Assembly (NCBI RefSeq): GCF_002770595.1
Contig: NZ_CP022986.1
Coordinates: 3,968,001 to 4,032,000, forward strand
Direction: 5' to 3'
Length of the DNA stretch: 64,000 nucleotides
Origin: Chryseobacterium camelliae
GTDB lineage: Bacteria > Bacteroidota > Bacteroidia > Flavobacteriales > Weeksellaceae
This document shows positions 1 to 7,891 of the stretch, piece after piece. The first letter of the stretch is position 1, and each line of letters starts with the position of its first letter. The notes beneath the pieces were generated by a model. That model was not told where the DNA came from, did no database searches, and saw only the letters and a list, made by a program, of their open reading frames with translations. The translations under genes were made by a program, and so were the position numbers.

Positions 1-665
1 CAGAAAAGCAGGGCTATAAAATCCGCGAGCTGAATTACCAGGAGGGCGATGTTGCCGGCGTGAAAACCGTAACCCTTGAAATTGAAGGTGAATTTGCCTT
101 CGGATACCTGAGAGGGGAGAATGGAGTGCACAGGCTCGTCAGGATTTCTCCTTTCGATTCCAATGCGAAGCGACACACGAGCTTTGTGTCAGTGTATGTT
201 TATCCATTGGTGGATGATACCATTGAGATCAATATCAACCCGGCAGATATTTCCTTTGAGACCATGCGTTCTTCCGGAGCCGGAGGTCAGAACGTGAACA
301 AGGTGGAAACAGCCGTACGTCTCCGTCACGCGCCTACCGGGATCATCATTGAAAACTCGGAATCCCGTTCCCAGTTGCAGAACAAGGAAAAGGCCATGCA
401 GTTGCTCCGTTCCAGGTTATATGAAATGGAACTTGAAGAGCGGATGAGAGCCCGTAATGAGATCGAAGCCAATAAAATGAAGATCGAGTGGGGAAGCCAG
501 ATCCGTAATTACGTGATGCATCCGTACAAGCTGGTGAAAGATGTGCGCTCCGGCTATGAAACTTCAGATGTGGATGCCGTGATGAACGGCAATATCACGC
601 CTTTCCTGAAAGCTTTCCTTATGGCTGACGGAACAGCGGTTTCTGATGATGATCTTGAGCTCTGA
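1..665 (+). CDS. prfB: Peptide chain release factor 2 (RF2), 3' part
   Basis: Class I release factor that recognises UGA/UAA on the ribosome and triggers peptidyl-tRNA hydrolysis. The reading frame is open from the window edge (frame of base 3), so the GTG at 60 is internal and the N-terminal part lies outside. Visible are the RF signature GVHRLVRISPFDSNAKRHTSF and the catalytic GGQ loop within SSGAGGQNVNKVETAVR, followed by the C-terminal helices including WGSQIRNYVMHPYKLVKD, which fits RF2 better than RF1. Stop is TGA at 663-665. The programmed frameshift site found in many prfB genes would be upstream and cannot be judged. Identification is firm; only completeness is limited. Confidence 0.95.
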   Translation, partial: EKQGYKIRELNYQEGDVAGVKTVTLEIEGEFAFGYLRGENGVHRLVRISPFDSNAKRHTSFVSVYVYPLVDDTIEININPADISFETMRSSGAGGQNVNKVETAVRLRHAPTGIIIENSESRSQLQNKEKAMQLLRSRLYEMELEERMRARNEIEANKMKIEWGSQIRNYVMHPYKLVKDVRSGYETSDVDAVMNGNITPFLKAFLMADGTAVSDDDLEL

Positions 666-724
666 TCCTGTAAGAATTTTCGTTAAAAATTGATAATTAA
701 TTTTCTTATCAGGGTTTTAAAACC

Positions 725-732
725 TATTTTTG
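725..732 (+). promoter_or_regulatory. Candidate -7 promoter box for the DedA gene
   Basis: TATTTTTG matches the Bacteroidetes -7 consensus TAnnTTTG and lies 16 bp before the ATG at 749. No TTG was found at the usual -33 spacing, so only half of the promoter is supported. Confidence 0.45.
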
Positions 733-748
733 TTACTCAACGATATAT

Positions 749-1453
749 ATGGAAGATTTCAATAGCTGGAGAGATTTGCTGAACCCCGAATTTTATATAA
801 AATTGGGTGGGTTCTGGCTTATTTTGTTTATTATTTTTGCTGAAACAGGGCTTTTCATAGGCTTTTTTTTACCTGGTGATTCACTGCTCTTTGTTTCGGG
901 AATCTATGCTGTTGAAATTATTCAACAAACGTTCGGATCGACGGGAAGTGAGTTCCTTGATACGCTTATCCTGGCTTCTTCCGTTGCCATAGCCGCTATT
1001 ATCGGAAATGAAGTTGGGTATTATTTCGGAAGGAAAACCGGTTCTGCACTTTATAAAAAACAGGACACCATGTTTTTCAAGAAAAAATACCTGTACCAGG
1101 CCCATGATTTCTTTGAAAAAAACGGTGCACTGGCGATCATCATGGCCAGATTCTTACCGGTTGTCAGGACTTTTGCCCCGATTGTTGCCGGTATCGTGAA
1201 GATGGATAAAAGGGATTTTCTGAGGGACAATGTCATTGGGGCAGTCCTCTGGTCGTTCCTGCTGATTTTCGCCGGACATTACCTTGATAAACTGTTCATC
1301 GATCAGTTTGGAATCGATTTAAAAAAGAAGCTTGAGCTGATCATTATTGTGATCGTTCTGATTACCACACTGCCGATCATCATTAAATTCATGTTCGGAA
1401 AAAAACAGGACTTCTCAAAATATGAGAACCATAATTTCGACGAAGAGAAATAA
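749..1453 (+). CDS. DedA/VTT family inner-membrane protein
   Basis: Polytopic membrane protein of the DedA (SNARE-associated/VTT) family; characterised members flip or scavenge undecaprenyl phosphate or phospholipids in the cytoplasmic membrane. The 234 residues show the N-terminal hydrophobic stretch around residues 18-50, the LPGDSLLF motif, a cytoplasmic basic loop with YYFGRKTG, the conserved ARFLPVVRTFAPIVAG segment carrying the essential Arg, and a C-terminal helix pair at about 160-215. Length is typical. The gene stands alone on the plus strand with a hairpin terminator behind it. The exact lipid substrate cannot be told from sequence. Confidence 0.9.
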   Translation: MEDFNSWRDLLNPEFYIKLGGFWLILFIIFAETGLFIGFFLPGDSLLFVSGIYAVEIIQQTFGSTGSEFLDTLILASSVAIAAIIGNEVGYYFGRKTGSALYKKQDTMFFKKKYLYQAHDFFEKNGALAIIMARFLPVVRTFAPIVAGIVKMDKRDFLRDNVIGAVLWSFLLIFAGHYLDKLFIDQFGIDLKKKLELIIIVIVLITTLPIIIKFMFGKKQDFSKYENHNFDEEK

Positions 1454-1482
1454 AGATTCCGATTTGAAATACAATATAAGTG

Positions 1483-1511
1483 AACCCGCTGATAAGGCGG
1501 GTTTATTTTGT
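1483..1511 (+). terminator. Rho-independent terminator after the DedA gene
   Basis: Stem AACCCGC (1483-1489) pairs with GCGGGTT (1497-1503) around a 7-nt loop and runs into a T-rich tail. Confidence 0.75.
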
Positions 1512-1660
1512 TATGTAGGGATGACTTTAAAAACGATCATTGAATTTTCCGAACATTTTAAAATCTTATTTTTTTGAATGATGTCTCGCACATCTGCAGA
1601 TTACGCATCATAAGCAATAAAACCTGAGAAAGATGATTTTATCTGGCTATTAAAATGAGC

Positions 1661-2524
1661 TTAGCTTTTGATCCATTCCAGGATATTGGGATAGATGATG
1701 CTGTCCCTTTTGGTCTTGCTGAAAAACCTGGGCGCATGTCCCGTATTTTTCATAAAAATCAGCTTATGCGGGATATGCCTGGCACTCAGGACAGAATCCA
1801 AAGCCTTAGCCTGTTTCTGGCTGACCAGAACATCCTGATTTCCCTGAAACAGCAGGGTAGGAACATCAGCCACATTGGCTATGGGACTTGCTTGCCTGAA
1901 CTCATCAGACAGATTCTGGCGGTGGAATTTCGTTCCTACCACCTTCTGGATGGTGGGTGAAGAATATTTGGAATAAAACGAATGTAAATATTCAGGAGAA
2001 TAAAAATCTGTAGGCCCGCTCAGGGAAATGATTTTTTTTATCTGTTCAGGATGCCGGTATCCGTACAGCAGAGCCAGGTGGCCGCCTGCACTTTCTCCCA
2101 GCAGAATGTAATTATCCGGCCGGAGTTCAGCTTTGTGGGCCAGTGCATTGAACTTTTGTATGGCAAGGCCAATATCCTCCAGCTGCTGGCGGTAAGTGAC
2201 GGTCTTCGATACCAGCCTGTAGTTCATATTGATACTCGGAACGTTATTCCTGAACAGCATTTTCTGGATCTGGATCATGTGCTCTTTCCGGCCATACTTC
2301 CAGGCTCCTCCGTGAACGATCAGCACCACCGGGGAATCTTCAGGATAATCAGAAGGAAGGAATACATCCATTTTCTGACGCTTATGCTCTCCGTATTTTA
2401 AGTTGTAAATCTTCTGGTCATGGTTGGTTCCTACCCATACCCTGAATTTGGTGTTGCAGGAGTTCAGGACAAAACTGACGCATCCCAAAACAAAAAAATG
2501 GTATTTCAGGATCAGTTTTTTCAT
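1661..2524 (-). CDS. Alpha/beta hydrolase (BD-FAE/esterase type), predicted lipoprotein
   Basis: Serine hydrolase of the alpha/beta fold, esterase/carboxylesterase subgroup. It carries the oxyanion motif HGGAW, the nucleophile elbow GESAGGH, an Asp in the GNQDVLV segment and a catalytic His in NTGHAPRF, so the triad is complete. I start it at the ATG ending at 2524 because that gives a clean MKK signal peptide ending in a lipobox (LNSC, Cys23); an in-frame ATG at 2548 would add eight residues. Location is probably cell envelope. It is flanked on both sides by plus-strand genes, so it is a single-gene unit. The substrate is unknown; acyl or aryl esters are typical for the family. Confidence 0.85.
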   Translation of the reverse strand: MKKLILKYHFFVLGCVSFVLNSCNTKFRVWVGTNHDQKIYNLKYGEHKRQKMDVFLPSDYPEDSPVVLIVHGGAWKYGRKEHMIQIQKMLFRNNVPSINMNYRLVSKTVTYRQQLEDIGLAIQKFNALAHKAELRPDNYILLGESAGGHLALLYGYRHPEQIKKIISLSGPTDFYSPEYLHSFYSKYSSPTIQKVVGTKFHRQNLSDEFRQASPIANVADVPTLLFQGNQDVLVSQKQAKALDSVLSARHIPHKLIFMKNTGHAPRFFSKTKRDSIIYPNILEWIKS

Positions 2525-2707
2525 AGTGCTGAATGGATACTTTTGCATTTTTGAATATCAGGAAATCCCTTTGTAAGATTTGTATGAGGGTTCCTGGTGA
2601 GAAACACCTGTTTCCGATATGCTAAGGTACGAATATTGTTATTACCGCTACGGAAGTACAAGCATAATTATTATTCTGCACGCCATATAAAAACCGAATT
2701 AAATAAT

Positions 2708-2715
2708 TATTTTTG
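2708..2715 (+). promoter_or_regulatory. Candidate -7 promoter box for the DUF808 gene
   Basis: TATTTTTG fits TAnnTTTG and lies 39 bp before the ATG at 2755 in AT-rich DNA. Confidence 0.45.
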
Positions 2716-2754
2716 CTCTTCATTTAACGAACATTAAAAAAATATTAAAATACT

Positions 2755-3639
2755 ATGGCATCTGGTTTTTTTGCAGTCCTGGATGATATCGCAGCCCTGA
2801 TGGACGATGTAGCGGTTACAAGTAAAATAGCAACGCAGAAAACAGCGGGGATCCTGGGAGATGACCTCGCAGTGAATGCTGAAAAAGCTACCGGCTTCCT
2901 TTCATCACGGGAGTTACCGGTTTTATGGGCTATTACCAAAGGATCTTTTATCAATAAGCTGATCATCCTTCCCATTGTATTTTTGCTCAACTGGCTTTAT
3001 GCTCCAGCCATAAATTATGTGTTGATCCTGGGAGGGCTTTACCTGTCTTTTGAAGGGATGGAAAAAATTATAGAATTTCTTTTTCACCGGGATAAGAAAG
3101 GCCACGAAGTGGAAGCAGAAATCGAGCAGGAAGAAAAGAGTCCTGAGGCGATAGAAAAGGAAAAAGTGAAATCGGCCATTACCACAGATTTTATTTTATC
3201 CATAGAAATCGTCATTATTGCCCTGGGGACCGTACTGGAAGAAAGCCATCCTTTTATCACCCAGATCCTGGTAACCAGTCTGGTCGCCTTCATTGCCACA
3301 GTAGGCGTATACGGAATTGTTGCCCTGATTGTAAGAATGGATGATGCAGGATTTAAGCTCATCAAAAAAAGCAACGATAAGGGCTTTTTCGGAAAGCTGG
3401 GCCATCTGTTGGTTAAAGCTTTGCCGATCGTGATTAAAGCGCTTGGCGTAATTGGTACCATTGCATTGATTATGGTAGCGGGAGGAATCTTTGCCCACAG
3501 GATAGATTACTTTCACCATTTGCTGCCTAGCTGGCCTAAACTTCTTAAGGAAATGACTTTCGGGATAGCAGGCGGACTTATTGCTGTAGCGGTTTTCACC
3601 GCAGGAAAGTGGGTGTATTCCCTCGCTGTTAAAAAATAA
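2755..3639 (+). CDS. DUF808 family membrane protein (YedI-like)
   Basis: The 294-residue protein starts MASGFFAVLDDIAALMDDVAV, the recognisable start of the DUF808 family (E. coli YedI). Next come the conserved GDDLAVNAEKATGF segment, a hydrophobic pair near residues 68-105, a charged cytoplasmic linker rich in Glu and Lys (about 110-140), and four further membrane helices to the C-terminus. The family is uncharacterised; the sequence gives no enzyme motif. It is a single-gene unit with its own -7 box and a terminator behind. Family membership is well supported; function is unknown. Confidence 0.87.
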   Translation: MASGFFAVLDDIAALMDDVAVTSKIATQKTAGILGDDLAVNAEKATGFLSSRELPVLWAITKGSFINKLIILPIVFLLNWLYAPAINYVLILGGLYLSFEGMEKIIEFLFHRDKKGHEVEAEIEQEEKSPEAIEKEKVKSAITTDFILSIEIVIIALGTVLEESHPFITQILVTSLVAFIATVGVYGIVALIVRMDDAGFKLIKKSNDKGFFGKLGHLLVKALPIVIKALGVIGTIALIMVAGGIFAHRIDYFHHLLPSWPKLLKEMTFGIAGGLIAVAVFTAGKWVYSLAVKK

Positions 3640-3666
3640 AGACTTTATTTATTATAAATGTTTAGG

Positions 3667-3695
3667 ATCCTGCCATTCATGTGCAGGATTTTTTG
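3667..3695 (+). terminator. Rho-independent terminator after the DUF808 gene
   Basis: ATCCTGC (3667-3673) pairs with GCAGGAT (3683-3689), followed by a run of six T. Confidence 0.8.
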
Positions 3696-3839
3696 CATTC
3701 TGAAATTTTTTTACCCTTGGTATTACCATCAGAAAATATAAAAAGATAAATTTCCTGATGATATGGAAGGTTTATGCTATTTACCATTTGTTCATAATCG
3801 TGTAAATACAACGAAATTTTATGCCATGCGTAACAAGTG

Positions 3840-3872
3840 TAATGATTTGGTTACTAATCTAATGAATCATTA
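3840..3872. promoter_or_regulatory. Inverted repeats upstream of the ABC transporter operon
   Basis: TAATGATT (3840-3847) is repeated inverted as AATCATTA (3865-3872). The second half is itself part of a 13-bp palindrome, TAATGA-A-TCATTA (3860-3872), 12 bp before the ATG at 3885. It could be a paired operator or a leader hairpin. No cognate regulator is adjacent. Confidence 0.35.
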
Positions 3873-3884
3873 AAATATTATGTT

Positions 3885-4589
3885 ATGGAAAATATCGTAA
3901 TCACGGATGCGCTTGTTAAAAGCTATGGTCCGTTTACTGCCGTTAAAGGCATTAACCTTTCTGTACCCAAAGGATATATCTATGCCCTGCTGGGCCCTAA
4001 CGGGGCAGGTAAAAGCACAACCCTTTCTCTGATTTTGGGATTGATGAAGCCCAGTTCAGGAAAAATCACCCTGTTCGGGGAAAGCTGGCAGCGGAACCTG
4101 CTCAAAAGAGTCGGTGCCAGCATCAATGGTCCTGCACTATATGATCACCTCAATGCCTTTGAGAATCTTGAGGTTCATGCTAAGATGCTTAACTTAAAGC
4201 CTGAAGATATTAAAAATGCCTTATCCCGTGTCAACCTTACTGATACCGGCAATAAACCGGTAAAAAGTTTTTCTATGGGAATGAAGAGCCGTCTCGCGCT
4301 GGCGATTGCTCTCCTGGACCATCCTGAACTCCTTATTCTGGACGAGCCCCAGAACGGACTTGACCCGGAAGGGATCAGAGAACTGCGGGATCTCCTGAAA
4401 GCCTATACAAAGGAAGGAAAAACTGTTCTGATTTCAAGCCATCAGTTAGGTGAGGTCGCAAAACTGGCAGACTACATCGGAGTGATCTCAGATGGAAATC
4501 TTGTTTATCAGGGAACACTTAGAGATTTATCACCTGATGAAAACCGATTGGAAGAAAAGTATTTGGAACTCACAAAAAAAGTGTCATGA
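3885..4589 (+). CDS. ABC transporter ATP-binding protein, lantibiotic-resistance/BcrA type
   Basis: ATPase subunit of an ABC exporter, 234 residues, a single nucleotide-binding domain. Walker A is GPNGAGKST, the signature region is SFSMGMKSRLALA (family SxGxxxR), Walker B is LLILDEPQNGLDPEG, and the switch His is in ISSHQL. The GASINGPALYDHLNAFENL stretch after the Q-loop region is typical of bacitracin/lantibiotic self-protection ATPases (BcrA, NisF/SpaF type). The stop overlaps the permease start (ATGA), so the two are translationally coupled. No lanthipeptide biosynthesis gene is nearby, so a role in resistance to or export of cell-wall-active compounds is an inference. Confidence 0.9.
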   Translation: MENIVITDALVKSYGPFTAVKGINLSVPKGYIYALLGPNGAGKSTTLSLILGLMKPSSGKITLFGESWQRNLLKRVGASINGPALYDHLNAFENLEVHAKMLNLKPEDIKNALSRVNLTDTGNKPVKSFSMGMKSRLALAIALLDHPELLILDEPQNGLDPEGIRELRDLLKAYTKEGKTVLISSHQLGEVAKLADYIGVISDGNLVYQGTLRDLSPDENRLEEKYLELTKKVS

Positions 4590-6034
4590 AGGCGATACTT
4601 ATTCAGTCAGAATCGGTCAAACTACGTAAATCAAGCGTAGTGAAGATTGCATGGACCGGACTTTGTATGGGACTGGTCAGCGGAACACTTTTCCTGATCA
4701 GCAAACAATCCAAACAGAGCTGGGATGGCATTAATGCATGGCATACCTTATGGACCACCTTTCTTTATCCTATTGCCATAGCACTTATTGCCGGGCTTAC
4801 CGCAAAAAGAGAGAAGTCCTCACGCGGAGGAGGAACCTGGTGGAGGCCTTATTCTATCAGACAGCTGCGTGCCGCAGAGTATTTCTGGCTTGTTGTGATT
4901 GTTACGGTGACTACAGTATTCGTGCTGCTCGCCAGCATACCGTTCGGAATCTTTGCTGCACTGCCGGGTCCGGTACCAATCGGGCAGCTCTTAAAGCTTT
5001 GTTTTTTCTTAACGGTGAGCGGTTTTGGAATGATGGCCATTCAGCAGAAGTTGGCCTATGCAGTGGGTCTTATCGGAAGTTTATTGCTGTCCCTTGCAGG
5101 AACCATATCCGGTGTGATTATGGCAGAGCAAAGATTGTGGTGGATTAACCCATGGTCTTGGCCGGTACGCTCTTCGCTGGTTTTTACCGGAACTCACGCC
5201 AATGGTGTACCGATGGAACTCAATGATCCCGGCTGGGCAATTTCACCATGGCTGCCAGTTCTGCCTTCCCTGTTAATGGCATTACTGATGATTTCTTTGC
5301 CCTATTTCACCTTTCAAAAAAGGAAAAAGCCATCATGGACAATTACCAGTAAAAAGGAGCTTGCCTATAAAAGTCGCTTTGCCATTACCGGCTATATTGC
5401 TGCTGAATTGGTGAAAACTAAGGAAAGCATGGTATACTGGCTGTGCCTGGGAATGCCATTATTATTTGGACTGACTGCATTATTGAGAAATGCTCCGATG
5501 AATACCTTGCAGCTATGGTCTATCCTGGTTTTGCCATTCGGGGCTGCACTTCTTTCTGCACTCGTCTGGATGCCGGAATCCAACGCCTGGCGGATACTCT
5601 GTACCCGGCCTGTGTCCATTGCGAAACTATATCTGACCAAACTTATGGTATCATGGGGCCTGGCTAATGCCGGAACTGTGATACTGCTGCTGTTTTTGTC
5701 GCCATTAAAAGTTTCATTTGTGGTCTTAGGCAGTTTTTATCTGGTATATTGTGCGTTGAGTTTTGCGCTGTTGGCTTTCCATCTGTGGCTGGCGGTCCGG
5801 TTTAACGTAGGAACCACATTAGCTGCCGGAGCTGTTTTTATGCTTTTGGCTCTGATCATAGGAGGTACGGGGCTGGGGCAGGGGATCTGGCCATTTTTTC
5901 CATGGACCTGGGGATGGATGGCGGTAAAAGAAGGAACCGTATGGTATAGCTTTTTATCCATCCTGATAGGAATCATTTTCAGTTGTGCTGGAGTATACTG
6001 TGTGAAATCAGTTGGCCCAAATAATGAGAAATAA
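4586..6034 (+). CDS. ABC-2 type permease, duplicated two-in-one protein
   Basis: Membrane subunit paired with the preceding ATPase (4-bp overlap). The 482 residues contain about twelve hydrophobic segments in two six-helix halves, each near the size of a single BcrB/SpaE/SpaG permease. The halves start alike: residues 6-30 (SESVKLRKSSVV...) resemble the segment near residue 270 (AAELVKTKESMVYW), and ALIAGLTAKREKS near 65 resembles ALLSALVWMPESN near 325. I infer a fusion of the two permeases that are separate genes in lantibiotic-immunity operons. A strong terminator follows. The substrate is not known. Confidence 0.8.
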   Translation: MKAILIQSESVKLRKSSVVKIAWTGLCMGLVSGTLFLISKQSKQSWDGINAWHTLWTTFLYPIAIALIAGLTAKREKSSRGGGTWWRPYSIRQLRAAEYFWLVVIVTVTTVFVLLASIPFGIFAALPGPVPIGQLLKLCFFLTVSGFGMMAIQQKLAYAVGLIGSLLLSLAGTISGVIMAEQRLWWINPWSWPVRSSLVFTGTHANGVPMELNDPGWAISPWLPVLPSLLMALLMISLPYFTFQKRKKPSWTITSKKELAYKSRFAITGYIAAELVKTKESMVYWLCLGMPLLFGLTALLRNAPMNTLQLWSILVLPFGAALLSALVWMPESNAWRILCTRPVSIAKLYLTKLMVSWGLANAGTVILLLFLSPLKVSFVVLGSFYLVYCALSFALLAFHLWLAVRFNVGTTLAAGAVFMLLALIIGGTGLGQGIWPFFPWTWGWMAVKEGTVWYSFLSILIGIIFSCAGVYCVKSVGPNNEK

Positions 6035-6062
6035 AACAAATTATTCAACTTTTATGAAAGAG

Positions 6063-6098
6063 AAAAGTCCGTCTCAACTAGTGAAGACGGACTTTTTT
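6063..6098 (+). terminator. Rho-independent terminator of the ABC operon
   Basis: Perfect 12-bp stem AAAAGTCCGTCT (6063-6074) / AGACGGACTTTT (6085-6096) with a 10-nt loop and a T tract. Confidence 0.9.
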
Positions 6099-6171
6099 AT
6101 GATTTCTCTCGACCTCCTGTCGATTCTCAGACCATATCATTGAGTTGTGAGACTAATTCGTCATTCAGTGA

Positions 6172-6618
6172 TCAATAACTACCGCAGATGTTTCTGATAT
6201 CTTGGTTAAAATAATATAGTGCCGATAAGTAATTGGCCTGATGCTCGGTAAGATGAATTTGTTTCAGAAACCGTGCGTGTAACAGGTCGAATGCTTGGTC
6301 ATGACATTGTACAAACTGCATCTGCATTTCAGGTTCAGGATATTCTGATCTGGCAATGGCATAACAGGAATCATCAATTTCATATTCCCTTTTCATAAAG
6401 TCACAGAAGCTTAAATGCTGCTTCTCCAATACATTCAGTATGGCTGAACATTTTTCTTGATCTTCAGGTTTTAAAAAGTTCAAAGCTTTATTCCTGAATT
6501 GATCATTAGATAAGCGGGCTGGTCTGATGGGAGCCAGATCATATCTAATAGAATTTCCTACTTCCTTCTTTTGGCAGGAGATGATCAACAAGACAAGGGG
6601 AATAAATAGGTTTTTCAT
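6172..6618 (-). CDS. Small cysteine-containing lipoprotein, function unknown
   Basis: I do not recognise this 148-residue protein. It starts MKNLFIPLVLLIISCQKKE, a typical lipoprotein signal with lipobox Cys15 and the Lys-rich +2/+3 region seen in Bacteroidetes. The mature part is helical in character and contains five further cysteines (in CSAIL, FCDFM, SCYAI, QCHDQ, ICGSY), which could form disulfides in the periplasm. It has its own upstream inverted repeat and sits between two terminators, so it is probably transcribed alone. The signal peptide makes it credible as a real gene. Confidence 0.65.
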   Translation of the reverse strand: MKNLFIPLVLLIISCQKKEVGNSIRYDLAPIRPARLSNDQFRNKALNFLKPEDQEKCSAILNVLEKQHLSFCDFMKREYEIDDSCYAIARSEYPEPEMQMQFVQCHDQAFDLLHARFLKQIHLTEHQANYLSALYYFNQDIRNICGSY

Positions 6619-6620
6619 AC

Positions 6621-6647
6621 GGGTTTAATTAAAGCTAAATTAAACCC
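6621..6647. promoter_or_regulatory. Perfect inverted repeat at the start of the small lipoprotein gene
   Basis: GGGTTTAATT (6621-6630) and AATTAAACCC (6638-6647) form a perfect 10-bp inverted repeat with a 7-nt spacer. It ends 2 bp before the start codon (6616-6618, minus strand), so it could be an operator or a leader hairpin that hides the start. Confidence 0.45.
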
Positions 6648-6661
6648 TGATGGTGTACATA

Positions 6662-6691
6662 AAAAAAGGATTCCCGTAAGAATCCTTTTTT
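6662..6691 (-). terminator. Rho-independent terminator of grpE-dnaJ
   Basis: AAAAAAGGATTC (6662-6673) pairs with GAATCCTTTTTT (6680-6691); on the minus strand it gives a GC core followed by T residues just after the dnaJ stop. Confidence 0.85.
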
Positions 6692-6695
6692 ATGA

Positions 6696-7814
6696 TTAGT
6701 TGAACAGGTCTTTCACCTTGTCAAAAAATGTTTTCTCTTTTCCGGACGGTTCTGCCACCATTTCTCCGCTGCTCATCTGCTTCTCGAAGAAATCCTTTTG
6801 GTCTTTGGTCAGCTTCTGAGGGGTCCATACATTGATGTGGATAAACATATCGCCTTTTCCGTAGCTGTCGATACTTGGAAGTCCCTTTCCGGCAAGTCTG
6901 AGGATTTTTCCGGATTGTGTACCCGGATCAATGGTGATCTTCACCTTTCCACCTACGGTAGATACTTCTTTTTTAGTACCTAATGCAGCCTCTGCAAAAG
7001 AAATGTACAACTCCTGATGAAGGTTGTCTCCTTCTCTTTTGATGGTCTGGTCCACTTCCTCTTCGATAATCACCAGCAGGTCTCCCGGAATTCCTCCGAA
7101 AGGGGCATCATTCCCTTTTCCTCTTACATTGAGCTGGATCCCGTCTCTGGCCCCTGCAGGAATATTGATGGTTACTTCTTCTTCGTCTTTGATCAACCCC
7201 TGTGCATTGGCCCCGGCAGGGATTTTATCGGCTACCTTACCGATTCCCTGACAGGTTCCGCAGGTAGTCTGGGTTTGCATCTGGCCGAACATGGTATTCA
7301 TTACCTTCAGCTGTACCCCTGAACCGCCACAGGTAGGACAGGTTTTTGAAGTGGCTCCTTCAGCCGTCTTCATTTTCTTTACCTTGATGGTCTTCTGGGT
7401 TCCGTTTACCATTTCATCGAGATTCAGTTTAATTCTGATTCTCAGGTTGGAACCTTTCACCTGCTGGCGTCCTCCGCCACCACCGCCGAAACCACCGAAT
7501 CCGCCGCCGAAGATATCTCCGAACTGGCTGAATATGTCTTCCATATTCATTCCGCCGCCGAAGCCACCGCCACCGAAACCACCGTTCCCGCCTACACCGG
7601 CATGGCCGAATTGGTCATATCTGGATCGTTTCTGATCATCGCTCAGCACTTCGTACGCTTCTGCAGCTTCCTTGAATTTTTCCTCGGCTTCCTTATCACC
7701 CGGATTTTTATCCGGATGGTATTTGATGGCCATTTTACGGTAGGCTTTTTTTATTTCATCGGCCGATGCAGATTTGCTGATCTCCAGAACCTCGTAATAA
7801 TCTCTTTTTGACAT
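6696..7814 (-). CDS. dnaJ: Chaperone DnaJ (Hsp40) with reduced zinc-finger domain
   Basis: Co-chaperone that stimulates DnaK ATPase and delivers unfolded clients. The J domain (residues 1-70) holds HPD at 33-35. A long Gly/Phe-rich linker spans about 75-116, then a beta-barrel/zinc region and C-terminal domains to residue 372. Type I DnaJ normally has four CxxCxGxG motifs. Here only two remain: CPTCGGSG (Cys159/162) and CGTCQGIG (Cys185/188). The positions expected for motifs I and IV read KTAEGATSK and VADKIPAGANAQ, with no Cys or His. So zinc centre I is gone and centre II kept. It follows grpE by 77 bp in the same direction; dnaK is not in the window. Confidence 0.95.
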   Translation of the reverse strand: MSKRDYYEVLEISKSASADEIKKAYRKMAIKYHPDKNPGDKEAEEKFKEAAEAYEVLSDDQKRSRYDQFGHAGVGGNGGFGGGGFGGGMNMEDIFSQFGDIFGGGFGGFGGGGGGRQQVKGSNLRIRIKLNLDEMVNGTQKTIKVKKMKTAEGATSKTCPTCGGSGVQLKVMNTMFGQMQTQTTCGTCQGIGKVADKIPAGANAQGLIKDEEEVTINIPAGARDGIQLNVRGKGNDAPFGGIPGDLLVIIEEEVDQTIKREGDNLHQELYISFAEAALGTKKEVSTVGGKVKITIDPGTQSGKILRLAGKGLPSIDSYGKGDMFIHINVWTPQKLTKDQKDFFEKQMSSGEMVAEPSGKEKTFFDKVKDLFN

Positions 7815-7834
7815 CTTTAATATATGAGTAATTC

Positions 7835-7885
7835 GTAATGAATAATGAGTAATATCAGAATTGCTTATTACCCATTACTTATTGC
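7835..7885. repeat. Imperfect intergenic palindrome between grpE and dnaJ
   Basis: The 19-nt arm at 7835-7853 and the arm at 7867-7885 are complementary at 15 of 19 positions, several of the rest being possible G-U pairs, around a 13-nt loop. Each arm is built of repeated TAAT/GAGTAAT-like words. It could be a REP/MITE-like element or an mRNA hairpin that tunes dnaJ relative to grpE. No second copy was noticed in the window. Confidence 0.5.
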
Positions 7886-7891
7886 TTATGA

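Noticed and set aside
60..665. GTG at 60 as the start of a 201-residue gene
   Set aside because: The frame is open to the window edge and the upstream residues continue RF2 sequence; it is an internal codon of prfB.
3885..6034. Lantibiotic biosynthesis cluster
   Set aside because: Only a transporter is present; no LanB/C/M, precursor peptide or protease lies nearby.
7017..7635. Pro-rich plus-strand ORFs
   Set aside because: They mirror the Gly-rich dnaJ coding strand (GGN read as CCN) and are not genes.
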